Assembly: GCA_050084985.1 (NCBI GenBank)
Contig: JBITNC010000001.1
Location: forward strand, 36,208,001-36,272,000
Direction of reading: 5' to 3'
Length of the DNA: 64,000 nucleotides
Origin: Nageia nagi
Lineage: Eukaryota > Pinophyta
Positions within the stretch are counted from its first letter, which is position 1. Every line of letters starts with the position of its first letter. The notes under the pieces are model-generated. The model made no database searches. It was not told where the DNA came from and worked only from the letters and a program-made list of their open reading frames with translations. Below, one piece after another: positions 12,201 through 23,625 of the stretch. The position numbers were made by a program, and so were the translations under genes.

Positions 12201-13410
12201 ATCCATCAATCATATGCCATAACTAGCATATGATAAATAATATCCCTTAAAAATACAACAACTTTAATCATTTTGCTTTTATCCTAGTAGATAGGTTACT
12301 TGATGATCTTACGCAAAAGTTCTTCCAACAATTTTAATCATATCCAAATCTATCCTTTTTTGTTTTGTTTAAAGAAGGATCATTTTTCAAATTTAGAGTT
12401 ACCCAAGAGTCTTAATTTTTTCCAAAATACTTGACTTTAAATTAATTTTAACAAGTGAAGAACTTGTATTGATTTTTCCTTCAACACATATTTTTTAATT
12501 TTTTAGGATTTTAATAGTTTTATATTATTTTTGATATTTTTTGTGATAATTTTGATATAAGCATTTTTTGAGTGTAGATGTTTTGTTTTGAATTTTAGTT
12601 TTTATATAATTTTTTATTTTTAATTGAGTATTGTTGATTGTTCAAAAGATATATACAAAGTTTTTTAGATAGTCTTAATTATTCTATTTTATTTCAAATT
12701 TTCTCATCAATATTTACAATTACTTGTAAGCCTAAACCGACCTAAAGAATTTTTGACATACTTAAAAATTGCTCCAAAATTTTGTATTTTTAAGTTTTAA
12801 ATAGAAACTTTTAATAAAGCACATAGAGAAGATCCTAGGTACTTCTCTTGTTGAAATACCAACATAAGTTGTGCATTTAATAAAACCCCTTTCATTATTT
12901 TTCTTTTTCTCTCTTTTTTTTTTAAAGGTTTGGGTCATTGACAATCCTTATGGATCACTTGCACCCAACTTGAAATTATCGATGTTCAACTGCATAAAAA
13001 AATAAAAAGAGAAAGATTTTACTTGTCACTTTCTAATTTGTTTTTAGTGCTATGTCAGAGCTCTTATTTCCCCTATCCCATAGTTCAAGTGTTTGACCCC
13101 ACACTTCCTATTTTCATCATTGGTTGGAGCCATGATGCCACCATGAGGATGATCTACATCGCATAAGACGCCAATGAGAGAGGAGGTAGCTTTTGTAAAC
13201 CCCTTTTCAATTTTTTGTTTAATACACTAAATTTAACTATTAAAAAGCAAAATAGAAATCATATATAAGCTTAGAATAATTATTATAGAATTTTAGACCA
13301 TTTATTTTTGAATTTTTTTTTCTAATTTTTATGAGTTTTGAACTTTTCAAAAACCCTTGATCATGATCGTTGACCAAGGCTAAGGGTTATAGAAAAATCG
13401 ATGATCAACC
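9249..13410. other. 4.2-kb AT-rich region without a recognisable gene
   Basis: No homology to a known protein is visible. A 113-codon minus-strand frame (9,324-9,665) has no recognisable domain. Near 11,880-11,930 the text GGGGTCATTTTTAGGTATCT followed by ACATTTTGCCCC resembles sequence often met at or near LTR ends of plant Ty3/gypsy elements, but I could not pair it with a second copy. The region could include the left LTR of a PMD-carrying element that continues at 13,417. This is a suggestion only. Confidence 0.4.
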
Positions 13411-13416
13411 TCAACC

Positions 13417-13429
13417 ATTGGTGACTCTA
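13417..13429 (+). other. Leader motif ATTGGTGACTCTA, possible primer-site region
   Basis: The 13-mer is identical to a motif just inside the primer-binding site of element A (7,925-7,940, reverse) and of element E (56,915-56,930, reverse). Here it lies about 60-150 bp before the PMD reading frame and on the same strand. It suggests that the PMD frame sits where the first ORF of a Tat-like retroelement would be. Confidence 0.45.
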
Positions 13430-13479
13430 CAAACTTGAGCCTCAATCATAGAAAATTAATATTAAAATTTAATTTTTTT

Positions 13480-15420
13480 ATTAACTCTTTTTTTCACATG
13501 ACTATATTAGGTCTTGGAGATTTTCAAACCATGTGGTCGATATCCAAGGATTTTACTAGAGGGCTAGGATCTACTAATGGTAGAGGATCACACTTTTCTC
13601 TATAGTGTGGTCTTTAGAGTTGGGCCTTATAGGGGTTGCATGCATTGGTATTACCCTTTGCTAGTGGCCTTGTTTGAGAGATGGGACTCTTTGACTAGCA
13701 CCTTTCATCTTCCTATAAAAGAAATGACCACTATCATGGAGGATATCCATTATTTGTATCATTTATTGATTTAGGGACATCATATTTATCATGTTATGGA
13801 TTGAAAGTTGGTGCACCTTAACATCCTTGCTATTTATGGAGTAGGCTCAATTGATGGTGTTCTAGGTGATATGTTTTCAAGTGGCTTCTTGTACTTTAGG
13901 TACTAGAGGAATAATTAGTAGAGACTTCTATGGGCCTCCGACTTGATGGGCCTTATCTAGTATTATGCTCTTTCAAACATGGCTAGTGGTCAATTTCCCT
14001 AGTTGCTATTGCATGTAATGACTAACATGCTTTACCATAGTACTATATATGCTTAGGCTCCTACTCTTCTAGCACAGATCTACATGGAGCTTTTCTTTTA
14101 TTTTGTTGGTGAAAGATCATCATTATCAATCATGATTACTATACAAGCTTGGGTATATGAGCACATTTATATTACTTACCCTCATGGAATCCTAGTTATT
14201 AGTTTTGATACCCACTTTGTGTATTTAGCTAGGATTTTTCACACTTAATTCCTAATCAAGTGAGATTTACACCTTACTACTCTTATCTTGATTGGGATGA
14301 GCTTGCTACCTAGCTCATTGGTATCAAATAGGTAAGAGTTCTTAATAGGAGGAGAAATAATTTTTTAGAGTACTTCTTTGAGTAGGTGAAATGCTAGTTT
14401 GATCTTATGCAAGATATTCCTCTTGCTCCTATTTGATTTCTCAGAGAAGGTGAGGTACTTATTGAGGGCATATAATGATTTATATATATAGAGCTTGATC
14501 CAATGTAAGAGGATACTTTAACTAAGGATTCTAAGGTGTATGATGTAGGAGCTATAAATGAGTTCCTAGCATGGTGGTAGGTTGAGATAAAGGGAGATAC
14601 TAGAGAGGAGAGAGATCATCAAGTGCACCAATAGGTTGACAAGCTAGGTATAGCAACCAAGATTAAAGAGATAACTAATGATGACCCTACTAAGCCATAG
14701 TTTGAGGAGAAGGAAGAGGAGCAAGTAACCAAGGAGCTGGTAATGAAGGAGCCATAGGACATAATTGACTAGGGTGAGGAGGTTGAGGTAGGCACATTGA
14801 CCAAATGGGCAAGACAAGGTTAATTCCCTCCTCTATAGGTACCCAATATGGATGCACTCCTAGGTGATATATATGAGTTAAGATATCAAATTTCCTAGCT
14901 CAATGATTGCATATACCATTATCAAGCTAAGAGGGATAGGTACCATTAGGAGAGGGATGAGGCTCGAGCTTCTTTATAGGTTAGGGGAGCTAGTACATTT
15001 GCAAGGATATCTAGTCATCATTTAGTATTTGTTCAAGGTATTCTCCAATAGATGGACTACTATTCTTCCATTTTTTAGACATGGTTTATGGGGGTACCTC
15101 CATACATTCATGGCATGCTATATTTAGTTCCTCTTATATCATATATTCCTATAGACATCTCAATTTATCAGCTACCTAGTGGAGTTCAATGAAATACTAG
15201 TACTTAGGGCAAGGTTATTAGGCCTAACGCATCTCATAGTCCTAGTGGGATAGGTGGAGTTTCTCCATAGCTTCCAATGAGATCTTTAGATATTCACAAG
15301 GTGGCTCAAGCTATGATTCCTAAAGGTTTAGTGGGAAGTACTCATTCTAGACAAGGTAGAGTTGGTAGTGCTATAGATGGTTGAGAGGGTAGCTCTTAAG
15401 GCTAGTTTAATGGTTGGAGT
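13480..15420 (+). pseudogene. Plant mobile domain (PMD, aminotransferase-like) pseudogene
   Basis: From 13,577 the frame reads LLVALFERWDSLTSTFHLPI, then a continuation ending in EDIHYLYHLLI. This matches the hallmark of the plant mobile domain: a helix ending in ERW, then THTFHLP-like, then a strand before a GLP-like turn. Further on, at 14,060-14,180, LLAQIYMELFFYFVGE and the IQAWVYEH segment match the PMD core helices (LA.LY.EL...LLQ.W..E). After about 14,420 the frame becomes acidic, and near 14,850-14,990 it gives a heptad-like segment (MDALLGDIYELRYQIS). More than twenty in-frame stops, almost all TAG, TAA or TGA, show it is dead. PMD proteins in plants include nuclear silencing factors and copies captured by transposons. 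Which type this was cannot be decided from sequence alone. Confidence 0.7.
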
Positions 15421-15424
15421 TACT

Positions 15425-17395
15425 TATTTTTATATCTCATGTTTAGACTTATGAGTTGTTATCATACTATATCATTTATTTTTTGAGAACATGGGGGGCA
15501 TGATTATTTTTTATGTTTAGACATGTTATTTGTAGGCTTTTTTTTATGACCTTATCTATTTTTGGGATCATGGTAGTTATGATTGATGGTTAGTTTTTCT
15601 AGATGTGATGGACACTTGGTTATATATTTTTTGATATTAATGATGATAGCTTTATACTCTTACATATATGTTTTAATTATCATGTTATTATATGTTTATG
15701 TATTTTCCAAATATATGTGTTTTAAAAATGGAATTGTATGAATGTTTATTTTGTTTTAATGCCTCATTTATAATATGTTTAATTAATTTTGAAAGGTAAT
15801 TTTTATACTTAGATAGTACTACTATATATTTATAGGACAATATTTGATTTGTATGAGAACGAAATTAGATACATCATTTTCTATTTTCTTGGCTACTTTA
15901 TACATGGTTTACACATAATATACTAGTATAAACATAAGTGATATCAAGAATAATGTGAATGTATGAATGTAAAACACACAAGATTTACAACACACTTATG
16001 GATGTATGAAATGGATAATCATAAACACATATGAAAAAATGATATATGAATGTATGTTGTATGAAACCTAAATGACCTAAGATTTTTATGAATTTCATAA
16101 TAACTTAGACATCAATCTTAATGTATTGAAAACTTATTAATCTTTATAATAATAATAATGATGATGTATGATGGTATGACATGAATGAATACATATATAA
16201 AGAAGTGTAATGAGTAACACCTTCAATACCTAGTTTAGTTAATTAATCTTCTACTTTGATCTCATCTAATAAGGATGATATAAAATAAGATCATAATATA
16301 CTTAATTTTACCATAAACTAATGTGTGTGCAATGATGTTCCTTCCCTTATCTTAACATTTGCAAATTGAATACTTAAAGATTATAAATTATGAAATATGG
16401 TTTTTATTTTTGTAAGGCATGATCACTACCAAAAGGTATCCATAGCCCTGGTGAAGGTTAACCCTTCATCCTATTACAACTTTGCTCTATTACTAGTCAG
16501 GCATCCATAGCCTCGATAAAGGATACTGCAATGCACAAGAATTCTACATCTTATTTATTTATTTATTTTTTTGAATCCTTTGATATATATATATACACAT
16601 TTTCATTTTTTCTATTTTCTTTTCCTCTATCCTAGCTCTTGGGTTTAAGATGAAGCAAAAAGTAAGAAAACCATACTCACATTTATACAAAAGAAATACT
16701 CAATTCTTGATTATTTTTAAATTTTAATGTGAAAAAGTGTATGAGTATATTAGTTCACTATTGTATATCATATTTATGTCCTTTAATCATCCTAAGTTTT
16801 TGAAATTTTGATATAGGATCTTTCAACAAAAACCAAGCATGAATAGAATATTCATTGCATACTTCATTATTTATAAACACAACTATATATATAAACAAAT
16901 ATTATATGGATGTAAGTATGATATATGAATACATATAGCTTAATTAGTTTCCTTACTCATAATGATTGATATCTAATAATTATGACATTTGAGGTAAAGG
17001 ACTAAATATTTATGAACAAAGTAGGATGATATGAAAACAAGGGTAGCACACCTAGCAACCAAGATGCTTTAGAAGTATATCTTATAAGTATATATACATA
17101 TATGTACGTATATACATTTTATTTTAATTTTTTGTGGTTTTATATTTTTTATGAAGTTTTTGAATTTTTTAATATTTTTGTATTTTTTGAAAAAGATTTT
17201 TGATTAATTTTTTTTAAATCTTTATTAAATGAATAAAAATTTGCATCAAATCAACATGAGTGAAAGGATGGAAATGATAATAGGTATGAATGGTATGATC
17301 AATGAACCATTATATAGAACTATGGGTGATATACACTAACAACATAAAATACTAACACCAAAGATTTATAGACAATAGATAGCCTATGGTGACAT
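15425..17395. other. AT-rich region, no gene seen
   Basis: Extremely AT-rich, with many TATGTATGA and ATATATA runs. Two short repeats of a CATCCATAGCCYYGRTRAAGG type start near 16,437 and 16,502, about 65 bp apart. No coding frame is recognisable. The left end and 3' LTR of element F may lie here or further left, but I could not define them. Confidence 0.45.
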
Positions 17396-17399
17396 CATC

Positions 17400-17930
17400 A
17401 AAGAGATCTTTGGGGTGCAGAAGATGTGGCTCATAGAACTTAATATATCTCACCACCATGGGGGTAATAAGAGCATCAATCATAATTCTCCATATAAAAT
17501 CAAGTCTAGAGAACATGTGGATAAGATTTTGGAGGAACTCTTTGTCAGATATATTATAGATTATACAAGTTCACTAATAAGGTTGGTGGTCAATTAACAT
17601 CTCTATCTAATGAGAGTTTCTAAGGGAATCATAGGCTCTATCAAACTTTTCTAATGAGGTGGTTAAGGTAGCCATGGATAGAATATGATGTTGTATACCC
17701 TCATAAAATTGATAAAAATAGTCCTATTATAACTCTAGATGTTGGATAGGATCTCCTAGAGGGTCACTGGGAAATGTACAAGGTGATTAGGAAATGCAAA
17801 GGGATGTCAATTCCCATGGGATAGGAGCATCATAATGTGAAGACCCTTCCCACTATTTGGTGGGAGGATGAATTCAATGTAGATGAGTCATCATGCTAGA
17901 TACAATCAACCACTTGCAATATCATATGCA
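17400..17930 (+). pseudogene. Unrecognised coding-like remnant
   Basis: A 60-codon frame at 17,415-17,597 is followed, in another frame to about 17,930, by a run with few interruptions that includes DKNSPIITLDVG and TLPTIWWEDEFNVDES. Its composition is more protein-like than the surrounding AT-rich DNA, with charged residues and several tryptophans. I do not recognise a family. A REHVDKILEELF segment faintly recalls the stretch before Ty3/gypsy RT, but the following residues do not fit. It lies on the strand opposite to element F, just left of the end of the F accessory frame. Confidence 0.3.
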
Positions 17931-18092
17931 AGTATTTTTTAGAATTTATGTAAAGTTTTTTTTAAAGATAGATATATATACACACACATTTTTATTTATG
18001 CAAGAGAGCCTTTAATTAAAAATAATTTTTTTGAATTATTTACATGTGTTTTAAAATATTATATTTCTTATTTATTTTATCATTATCATTTT

Positions 18093-18244
18093 TTAGGATT
18101 GAAACCTTTTTATGACTCCCTAATAACAATGGTTCCCTTATTTGTTATAGATAAACCAACCTTTATAACCTAAGAAATAAAAGTACAAAGGTTGAACTAA
18201 GAAACAAGCAGGTCTTAGTTCTAGAATGGATAGTTGATAATAGA
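18093..18244 (-). pseudogene. Element F: accessory ORF, 3' segment
   Basis: This is the third and last segment of the reading frame that starts at 33,300 (minus). When elements C and B are removed with one TSD copy each, the frame runs without shift from 23,631 into this segment. It continues about 50 codons to a TAA at 18,093-18,095, with two earlier in-frame stops of the CAA/CAG-to-TAA/TAG type. The residues are hydrophobic and aromatic (YFYFLGYKGWF), unlike the middle segment. Downstream all frames are closed, so this is the probable C-terminus. No family is recognised. Confidence 0.55.
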
Positions 18245-18420
18245 TGATCTGAAAATTTGGATCCCTTCAACATTTATTAATCTCCATTTTAATGTGTTCA
18301 GTGTGATCATCTTGTCTTCAACTTTCTGATGCTTCTTTCAGATCAAGAATCCGAGTCCATATGTGAAAGTTATGGCCTTAAGTCCATTTTATGTATTTTT
18401 GAAAAAAAAAAATAAAAAAT

Positions 18421-18423
<3 letters not shown>

Positions 18424-18461
<38 letters not shown>
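18424..18461. repeat. (AT)n microsatellite, about 19 units
   Basis: An uninterrupted AT dinucleotide tract inside the 5' LTR of B. The 3' LTR has only a short ATATATATAT at the same place after an A-rich stretch, and the solo LTR has none. The expansion therefore happened after insertion. Confidence 0.95.
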
Positions 18462-18463
<2 letters not shown>

Positions 18464-19064
18464 TGGGACCTGCCCACCACTGTACAACCATGTAGGCATG
18501 GTAGGGACCACGTCAAAGGAGGTGGCATGCATGGGAGGTTGACTACTGCATGGAGGTCAAATGCCATGTGTAGAGCACCCATGTTCTATCCACCTGCTAG
18601 TGAAGTGCCACATAAGCCACCATTGACCAGTTGATCACCAGCCAACTATGTGCATGTGCTCAACCTATCTACCTAGCCAACCCACCTCGACTTGCATGAC
18701 AAGCCACCCAGTTAGCCTAGCCACTAGTCAACCAAGTTTGACTTCATTCCAGAACCTACCACGTGTCAGCTCCATAGCGCACCCACCCAATTTTGGAGTA
18801 TTTTAATGTATTTTGGAATTTATAAGGTTTTTTGGTGATTTTTGATTCATTTAAGGTCCTATTTTTGGGCTGAGTTTATCTAGTAAGCCTGTAACAGTCC
18901 AGAGAGCATGTTTTTCAATTTTAGAGCTCATTTTTGGAAGATTTTGATAACCATTTTAGCCCAAATTTGGCAGTAAGATCAAGGAGGTTAATGGGTATCT
19001 AAAAATGTATTTTTTTTCCAAATTTCCAAGTTGTAATTATCTCTAATTTTAGGTCCAAAAATTG

Positions 19065-19075
19065 TATAAAAGGGG
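19065..19075 (+). promoter_or_regulatory. Putative TATA box in B 5' LTR
   Basis: TATAAAAGGGG is conserved at 23,267-23,277 in the 3' LTR and as TATAAAAG at 42,462-42,469 in the solo LTR, while flanking bases vary. Its position about 360 bp before the LTR end suits a U3/R promoter. No transcript evidence is available here. Confidence 0.6.
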
Positions 19076-19427
19076 AGCAAATTGTATAAGAAAGGAGGAG
19101 GATTTCGGGAAGTGTTTCAGTTTTGTTGTGATTTTTAGAGCTGAGAGTGTGTTGTGAATGTGAGAGGAAGTTTTGAAAGACCAAGAAGGCCTTGTAAAGT
19201 GATTCCATCCATTGATAGTAGAGAGCTTTTGAGCTAGATGTAACCCACATTAGGTGAACCAGGATAAATTTTACTTATCTCTTCTTTGGTGAATGCTTTT
19301 CTCTTCTCTGTGTTTACAAGTTTATTCCTAATTTTCCTTTACAAGCACTTAATTATTTTAAGTGTGAATTGATCCATTTGAAAGGTTAAATTTGAAAATT
19401 GTAATCTTATAGTTTATGGATCAAGTT

Positions 19428-19445
19428 TGGTATCAGAGCAAGTTG
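19428..19445 (+). other. Primer-binding site of element B (initiator tRNA-Met type)
   Basis: TGGTATCAGAGCAAGTTG starts 4 nt after the LTR. It matches the common plant retroelement site TGGTATCAGAGC, which pairs with the 3' end of initiator methionine tRNA. Confidence 0.9.
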
Positions 19446-19506
19446 AAATCATTGGGATAACCTCTATTTTTTGAGATTGTTGTTGGTGTTTGGAAAGTGT
19501 TCTTGC

Positions 19507-20540
19507 ATGTATACTAGGTCACAAAGCAAAAAAGGAGAAGGAAAGATTATGGAGGAGGATCCAAAAATTGGTTCTAGAGTTTTGCTAAAGAAGCAAAGAG
19601 AGCTTGGAGCCATGGCCAATGAAGGAGGGTCTAATGTGGAGAAGCAAATTGCTGATCTTGCCACAATGTTCTAGAAAATGTCTCTACAATTCCAACATTT
19701 TCAAGAACAACAATACAAGAAAAATGAAGGTGAAACTAGTGAAAGTAATAAAATTGACAATGATGTTACACATAGTGTTTTTCATAGTTCTCCTTTGAAA
19801 TTGGAAGTTAAATTTGATTTGCCTACTTTTATTTGGGAAGTAAATGCTAAGAAATTAGACCATTGGATTAAACAAATTGAAGTATATTGTAGAATTCAAA
19901 GAATTGTAAGAGATGAGGATAAAATCCAATTAGCAACACTTAAAATGAATGGTAATGCACTTGTTTGGTGGGAAAGTTGTTTACAAAGTAAGAATGAATC
20001 TATTCAATCTTGTAATGCTTCTTGGACTCATTTTGTACAATTGCTTAGAAATCAAGTTTATCCTTTGGGTTATCGGTAAAAGGCAATCATGGATTGGTAA
20101 ACTTTCCATCAAGGCAAAGGGAAAAGTGTGCAAGAGTACACTATGGAATTCTGAAGAAGAGCTACAATGCTAGGTATTCCTCTTGATTCCCAAGATACTC
20201 TTCTTAAGTATATTGGTGGTTTGCACAATTATTTAAGGTATACAATTTTGATGTTTGATCCAAATGATTTGGATAAAGTTTGTATACAAGCTACTCACTT
20301 AGAAGAAAGGGGTAAATTTGTTAAGGAAGGTAAAAAGAACAATGCTTCCAATTACAATAGCAATAATGATTTTGAAAGGAATAAAGAAAAGGGGAAAAGG
20401 AAAACTATGTATACTACATAAAAGTCTAAAGATGTATGTGCACATTGTCAAAAATAAGGTCATTTAGAGGCTAAATGTTGGAAATTGCATCCTAAATTAT
20501 GCCCTAAACCTAAAGGTCAAAGAAAGCAAACAAATACTGT
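19507..20540 (+). pseudogene. Element B: gag pseudogene with CCHC knuckle
   Basis: The start at 19,507 (MYTRSQSKKGEG) is chosen because TRSQ openings are typical of plant Ty3/gypsy gags; the next ATG is 19,549. The gag domain at 19,800-20,330 includes FDLPTF, LDHWIKQIEVYCRIQ, ALVWWESC and, further on, the long helices of the capsid fold. A canonical CX2CX4HX4C zinc knuckle lies at 20,437-20,478 (CAHC...GH...C), with a TAA inside it where CAA is expected. Other in-frame stops are at 19,672, 20,077 and 20,419. The reading frame itself is unbroken over the whole gag, so only point mutations inactivate it. Gag would form the particle and package RNA. Confidence 0.88.
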
Positions 20541-21420
20541 TACTTGTGAAATTGAAGATGGTTCAAATGTAGATGATAAAATGACATGTATGGCTTTGCA
20601 TAATACACCTAATGAAGATGAGAAAAAGAAGGAAATTAAACTTTTTCACATCAAGGTGCAAGCTAAGAAGACTAGGATTGATACATTGTTTGATTTTGGG
20701 TCTCAAGCTAATTTGATTGCAGAAAAGCATGTCAAATCACTTGCACTCACTACTCAACCCCATCCAAACCCATATCCATTGCGATGGGTTAATAACAATT
20801 CAAAGTTGAAAGTAACACAACAATGCAATTTGCAATTTGGGATTAATAGGATTACATTGATGAAGTTTTACTTGATGTTGTTCCTTTGGATATTTATGGG
20901 ATTATGCTTGGTAGTCCTTATCTATGGGAAAGAGATTCTTTATTCTATAGAAAGGAAAACAAATATAGACTCATTAAAGATGGAATTGAATACATGGTTA
21001 GTGCTCATCAAAGCAAGAAAAAGGATATTTCTTTGATTACTGCAGGACAAATAAAGAAACTAATCAATGGACAAATGTTTATACTTGCAATGGTGAAATC
21101 TCAAGATGAAGTGGAAATCATAAAGGCACTTGATAATTGTGAACCACAATCCAAAGAAGAAGTTAGAGAGGTAATTTCTAAATTTGAAGATTTATTTCAA
21201 GTACCTAAAGAAATTCCACCTAAAAGAGATATACAACATGAGATTCAATTACATCCTGATGTTGCACTTCCTAATATTGGCTTGTATAGAAATTCTATTT
21301 TGGAAAATGAAGAAATTAAGAAACAAGTCAAGGAATTGTTAGATCAAGGAGTCATTAGACCTAGCACATCACCATATGGATTTCCTATTGTTATAATTCC
21401 AAAGAAAGATGGAACTTAGC
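20541..21420 (+). pseudogene. Element B: protease and N-terminal part of RT
   Basis: The frame continues from gag into a retropepsin: IDTLFDFGSQANLI at about 20,683-20,724. The catalytic D-S/T-G is read as DFG (codons at 20,692-20,700), so the active site is lost or altered. A frameshift near 20,870 moves the frame to LDIYGIMLGSPYL, the second protease signature. The RT start follows, with VKELLDQGVIRPSTSPYGFP and then a PKKDGT segment. Just after KKDGT the frame meets a TAG (21,417) and then jumps to the end of RNase H. Fingers, palm and the YXDD motif of RT are therefore missing. The jump leaves the downstream frame intact. Confidence 0.85.
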
Positions 21421-22300
21421 AAAGTGTTAAAAAATGGAAGCACTATTTGGTAGGTAAAGAGACAATAATTCATACAAACCATCAACTCTTGCAATATCTT
21501 CAATCACAATCTAAGTTGCAACAATCTAGGCACTTTCGTTGGATGGGATTTTTGCAATAATTTCATTTGGTGATTAAGTACAAGAAGGGTACACAAAATA
21601 AAATTACGGATATGTTGTCTAGGCCTCCAATAGTTGCTAGTGTTGTGATTCTGCAAAATAGTTCTTTAATACATGATGGGTATAAAGAACAATATATGGT
21701 TGATCCTAATTTCTAAAATGTCTATCATAGATTGAGCCTTGGTAATGAGGTTGGAAATCATGAATTTCATTTGCACGATGTATTACTTTTTCATTTGGGA
21801 AAACTTTGTATTCCTAATGGTGAGAGGAATGATTTGATTAGGGAAGCTCATACTTCTCATATTTTAGGACACTTTGGTGTTGGAAAAACTCTTGATAATC
21901 TAAAAAGGTATTGTTATTGGCCTAAAATGCAAGAAAATGTATCCAAGTATAAAGAGAAGCATGATCATCATCAGGTGGATCATAAATTTCAAGTTGGGGA
22001 TCAAGTATGGCTTCATCTCAGCAAGGAGAGATAGCATGGTAAGGGAAGGAAGTTGAAACCCATAAGGTATGGTTCATTTACCATTATTGGTCAAGTTGGA
22101 GACAATGCATTTTGGTTAGACTTACCACCCTATATGCAAATGTATTCTATTATTAATGTTGAGAACTTGAAGTTGTATGAACCAACCTTAGTTGCAAAAG
22201 ATACAGAGGTTATGTTACCATTAGTTAAGGATTTAGCCCCTAAGCACATGAATGTGTTGGTTGAGGATGTAGTATTGGAAAAGAAGCAATGATCATCATG
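21421..22300 (+). pseudogene. Element B: RNase H end, integrase zinc finger and integrase tail
   Basis: 21,430-21,640 gives KKWKHYLVGKETIIHTNHQL, then the FRWMGFLQ..FHLVIKYKKG and DMLSRPP segments that end RNase H. 21,830-21,950 gives the start of the integrase zinc-binding domain (EAHTSHILGHFG...RYCYWPKM), but the sequence then skips from VSKY to a KEKHDHHQVDHKFQVGDQVW segment, losing the CxxC pair and the whole DDE core. The integrase tail with GPF-like and DLPPYM segments follows to about 22,290. The two deletions in pol both retain frame, so the copy would, without its stops, read as one shortened polyprotein. It could move only with proteins supplied by a full-length relative. Confidence 0.85.
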
Positions 22301-22446
22301 TAGTGGCATACATGAGGTGTGGCATATTGGAGTGAAGGGCCAACATCCACATAAGGCCAAGTGGTATGCAATTGATCGGGTGAGGGAGCTCTACCCTCAC
22401 CTCATTCCATCATCCTAAATGCTTTTGGGGATAAAAGCTCTCTCTC

Positions 22447-22458
22447 AATGGGGAGAAA
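22447..22458 (+). other. Polypurine tract of element B
   Basis: AATGGGGAGAAA lies immediately before the TGATCC start of the 3' LTR, the expected position for priming plus-strand DNA synthesis. Confidence 0.85.
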
Positions 22459-23625
22459 TGATCCAAAAATTTGTATCCCTTCAACATTTAGTAATGTCCA
22501 TTTCAATGTGTTCAGTTTAATCATCTTATCTTCAGCTTTTTGATGCTTCTTTCAGATCGAGAATTCGAGTCCGTATGTGAAAGTTATGGCCTTAAGTCCA
22601 TTTTATGTATTTTTGAAAAAAATAAAAAAATAAAAAAATAAAAAAAATAAAAAATATATATATATGTCAGGACCCACCCTCCATTGTACAACCATGTAGG
22701 CATGGTAGGGACCATGTCAGAGGAGGCGGCATGCATGGGAGGTTGACTACTGTGTGGAGGTCAAATGCCATGTGTAGAGTGCCCATGTCCCATCTACCCA
22801 CTAATGAAGTGCCATGTAAGCTACTACTAACTAGTTGACCATCAACCAGCTACATGCATGTGTCCGACCTATCTACCTAGCCAAACCACCTCGACCTACA
22901 TGGCAAGCCACCCAGTCAGCCTAGCTATATGTCAACCAAGTTTGACTTCATTCCAAAACCTACCATGTGTTAGCTCCATAATGCACCTACCCAATTTTGG
23001 ATTATTTTAATGTATTTTGGCATTTCTAAGGTTTTTTGGCAATTTTTGATTCATTTAAGGTCCTATTTTTGGGCTGAATTTATCTAGTAAGTCTATAACA
23101 GTCTAGAGAGCATGTTTTTCAATTTTAGAGCTCATTTTTGGAAGATTTTGATAACCATTTGAGCCCAAATTTGGTAGGAAGATCAAGGAGGTTAATGGGT
23201 ATCTAAAAATGTATTTTTTTTTCCAAATTTCCAAGTAATTCTCTCTAATTTTAGCTCCAAAAATTATATAAAAGGGGAGCACATTATACAGGAAAGGAGG
23301 AGGATTTCGGGAAGTGTTTCAGTTTTGTTATGATTTTTAGAGCTGAGAGTGTGTTGTGAATGTGAGAGGAGGTTTTAAAGGACCAAGAAGGCCTTGTAAA
23401 GTGATTCCATCCATTGATAGTAGAGAGCTTTTGAGCTAGATGTAGCTCACATTGGGTGAACCAGGATAAATTTTGCTTGTCTCTTCTTTGGTGAATGCTT
23501 TTCTCTTCTCTATGTTTACAAGTTTATTCCTAATTTTCCTTTACAAGTACTTAATTATTTTAAGTGTGAATTAATCCATTTGAAAGGTTAAATTTGAAAA
23601 TTGTAATCTTATAGTTTATGGATCA
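22459..23625 (+). repeat. 3' LTR of element B
   Basis: This 1,167-bp partner of the 5' LTR begins TGATCCAAAAA and ends TTATGGATCA. Its TATA-like box is at 23,267-23,277. The outer end is followed directly by the ATAGA duplication. Confidence 0.95.

Larger units (their letters stand above)
18245..19423 (+). repeat. 5' LTR of element B
   Basis: This 1,179-bp LTR begins TGATCTGAAAA and ends TTATGGATCA. It matches 22,459-23,625 throughout and the solo LTR at 41,686-42,824 more loosely. It contains an expanded AT microsatellite absent from the solo copy. The core promoter candidate is TATAAAAGGGG at 19,065-19,075. Confidence 0.95.
18245..23625 (+). mobile_element. Element B: complete, internally deleted Ty3/gypsy element, TSD ATAGA
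   Basis: LTRs at 18,245-19,423 and 22,459-23,625 have TGATC..GATCA ends. The TSD ATAGA is perfect at 18,240-18,244 and 23,626-23,630. An iMet-type primer-binding site follows the left LTR and a purine tract precedes the right one. The 3.0-kb interior encodes gag, protease, only the first part of RT, the end of RNase H, part of the integrase zinc-binding domain and the integrase tail. Two internal deletions removed the RT catalytic core and the integrase catalytic core. Both keep the downstream frame. The iMet primer site and the gag-pol sequence suggest a chromovirus-like lineage, although no chromodomain was recognised. The element interrupts the accessory ORF of F. Confidence 0.95.

Noticed and set aside
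17415-17597. RT N-terminal fragment (REHVDKILEELF)
   Set aside because: The residues that should follow (a SPW-type turn and K-K-D/G) are absent and no other RT motif is near.
18370-18582. ORF with a run of IYIYIYIY
   Set aside because: This is translation of the AT microsatellite in the B LTR.
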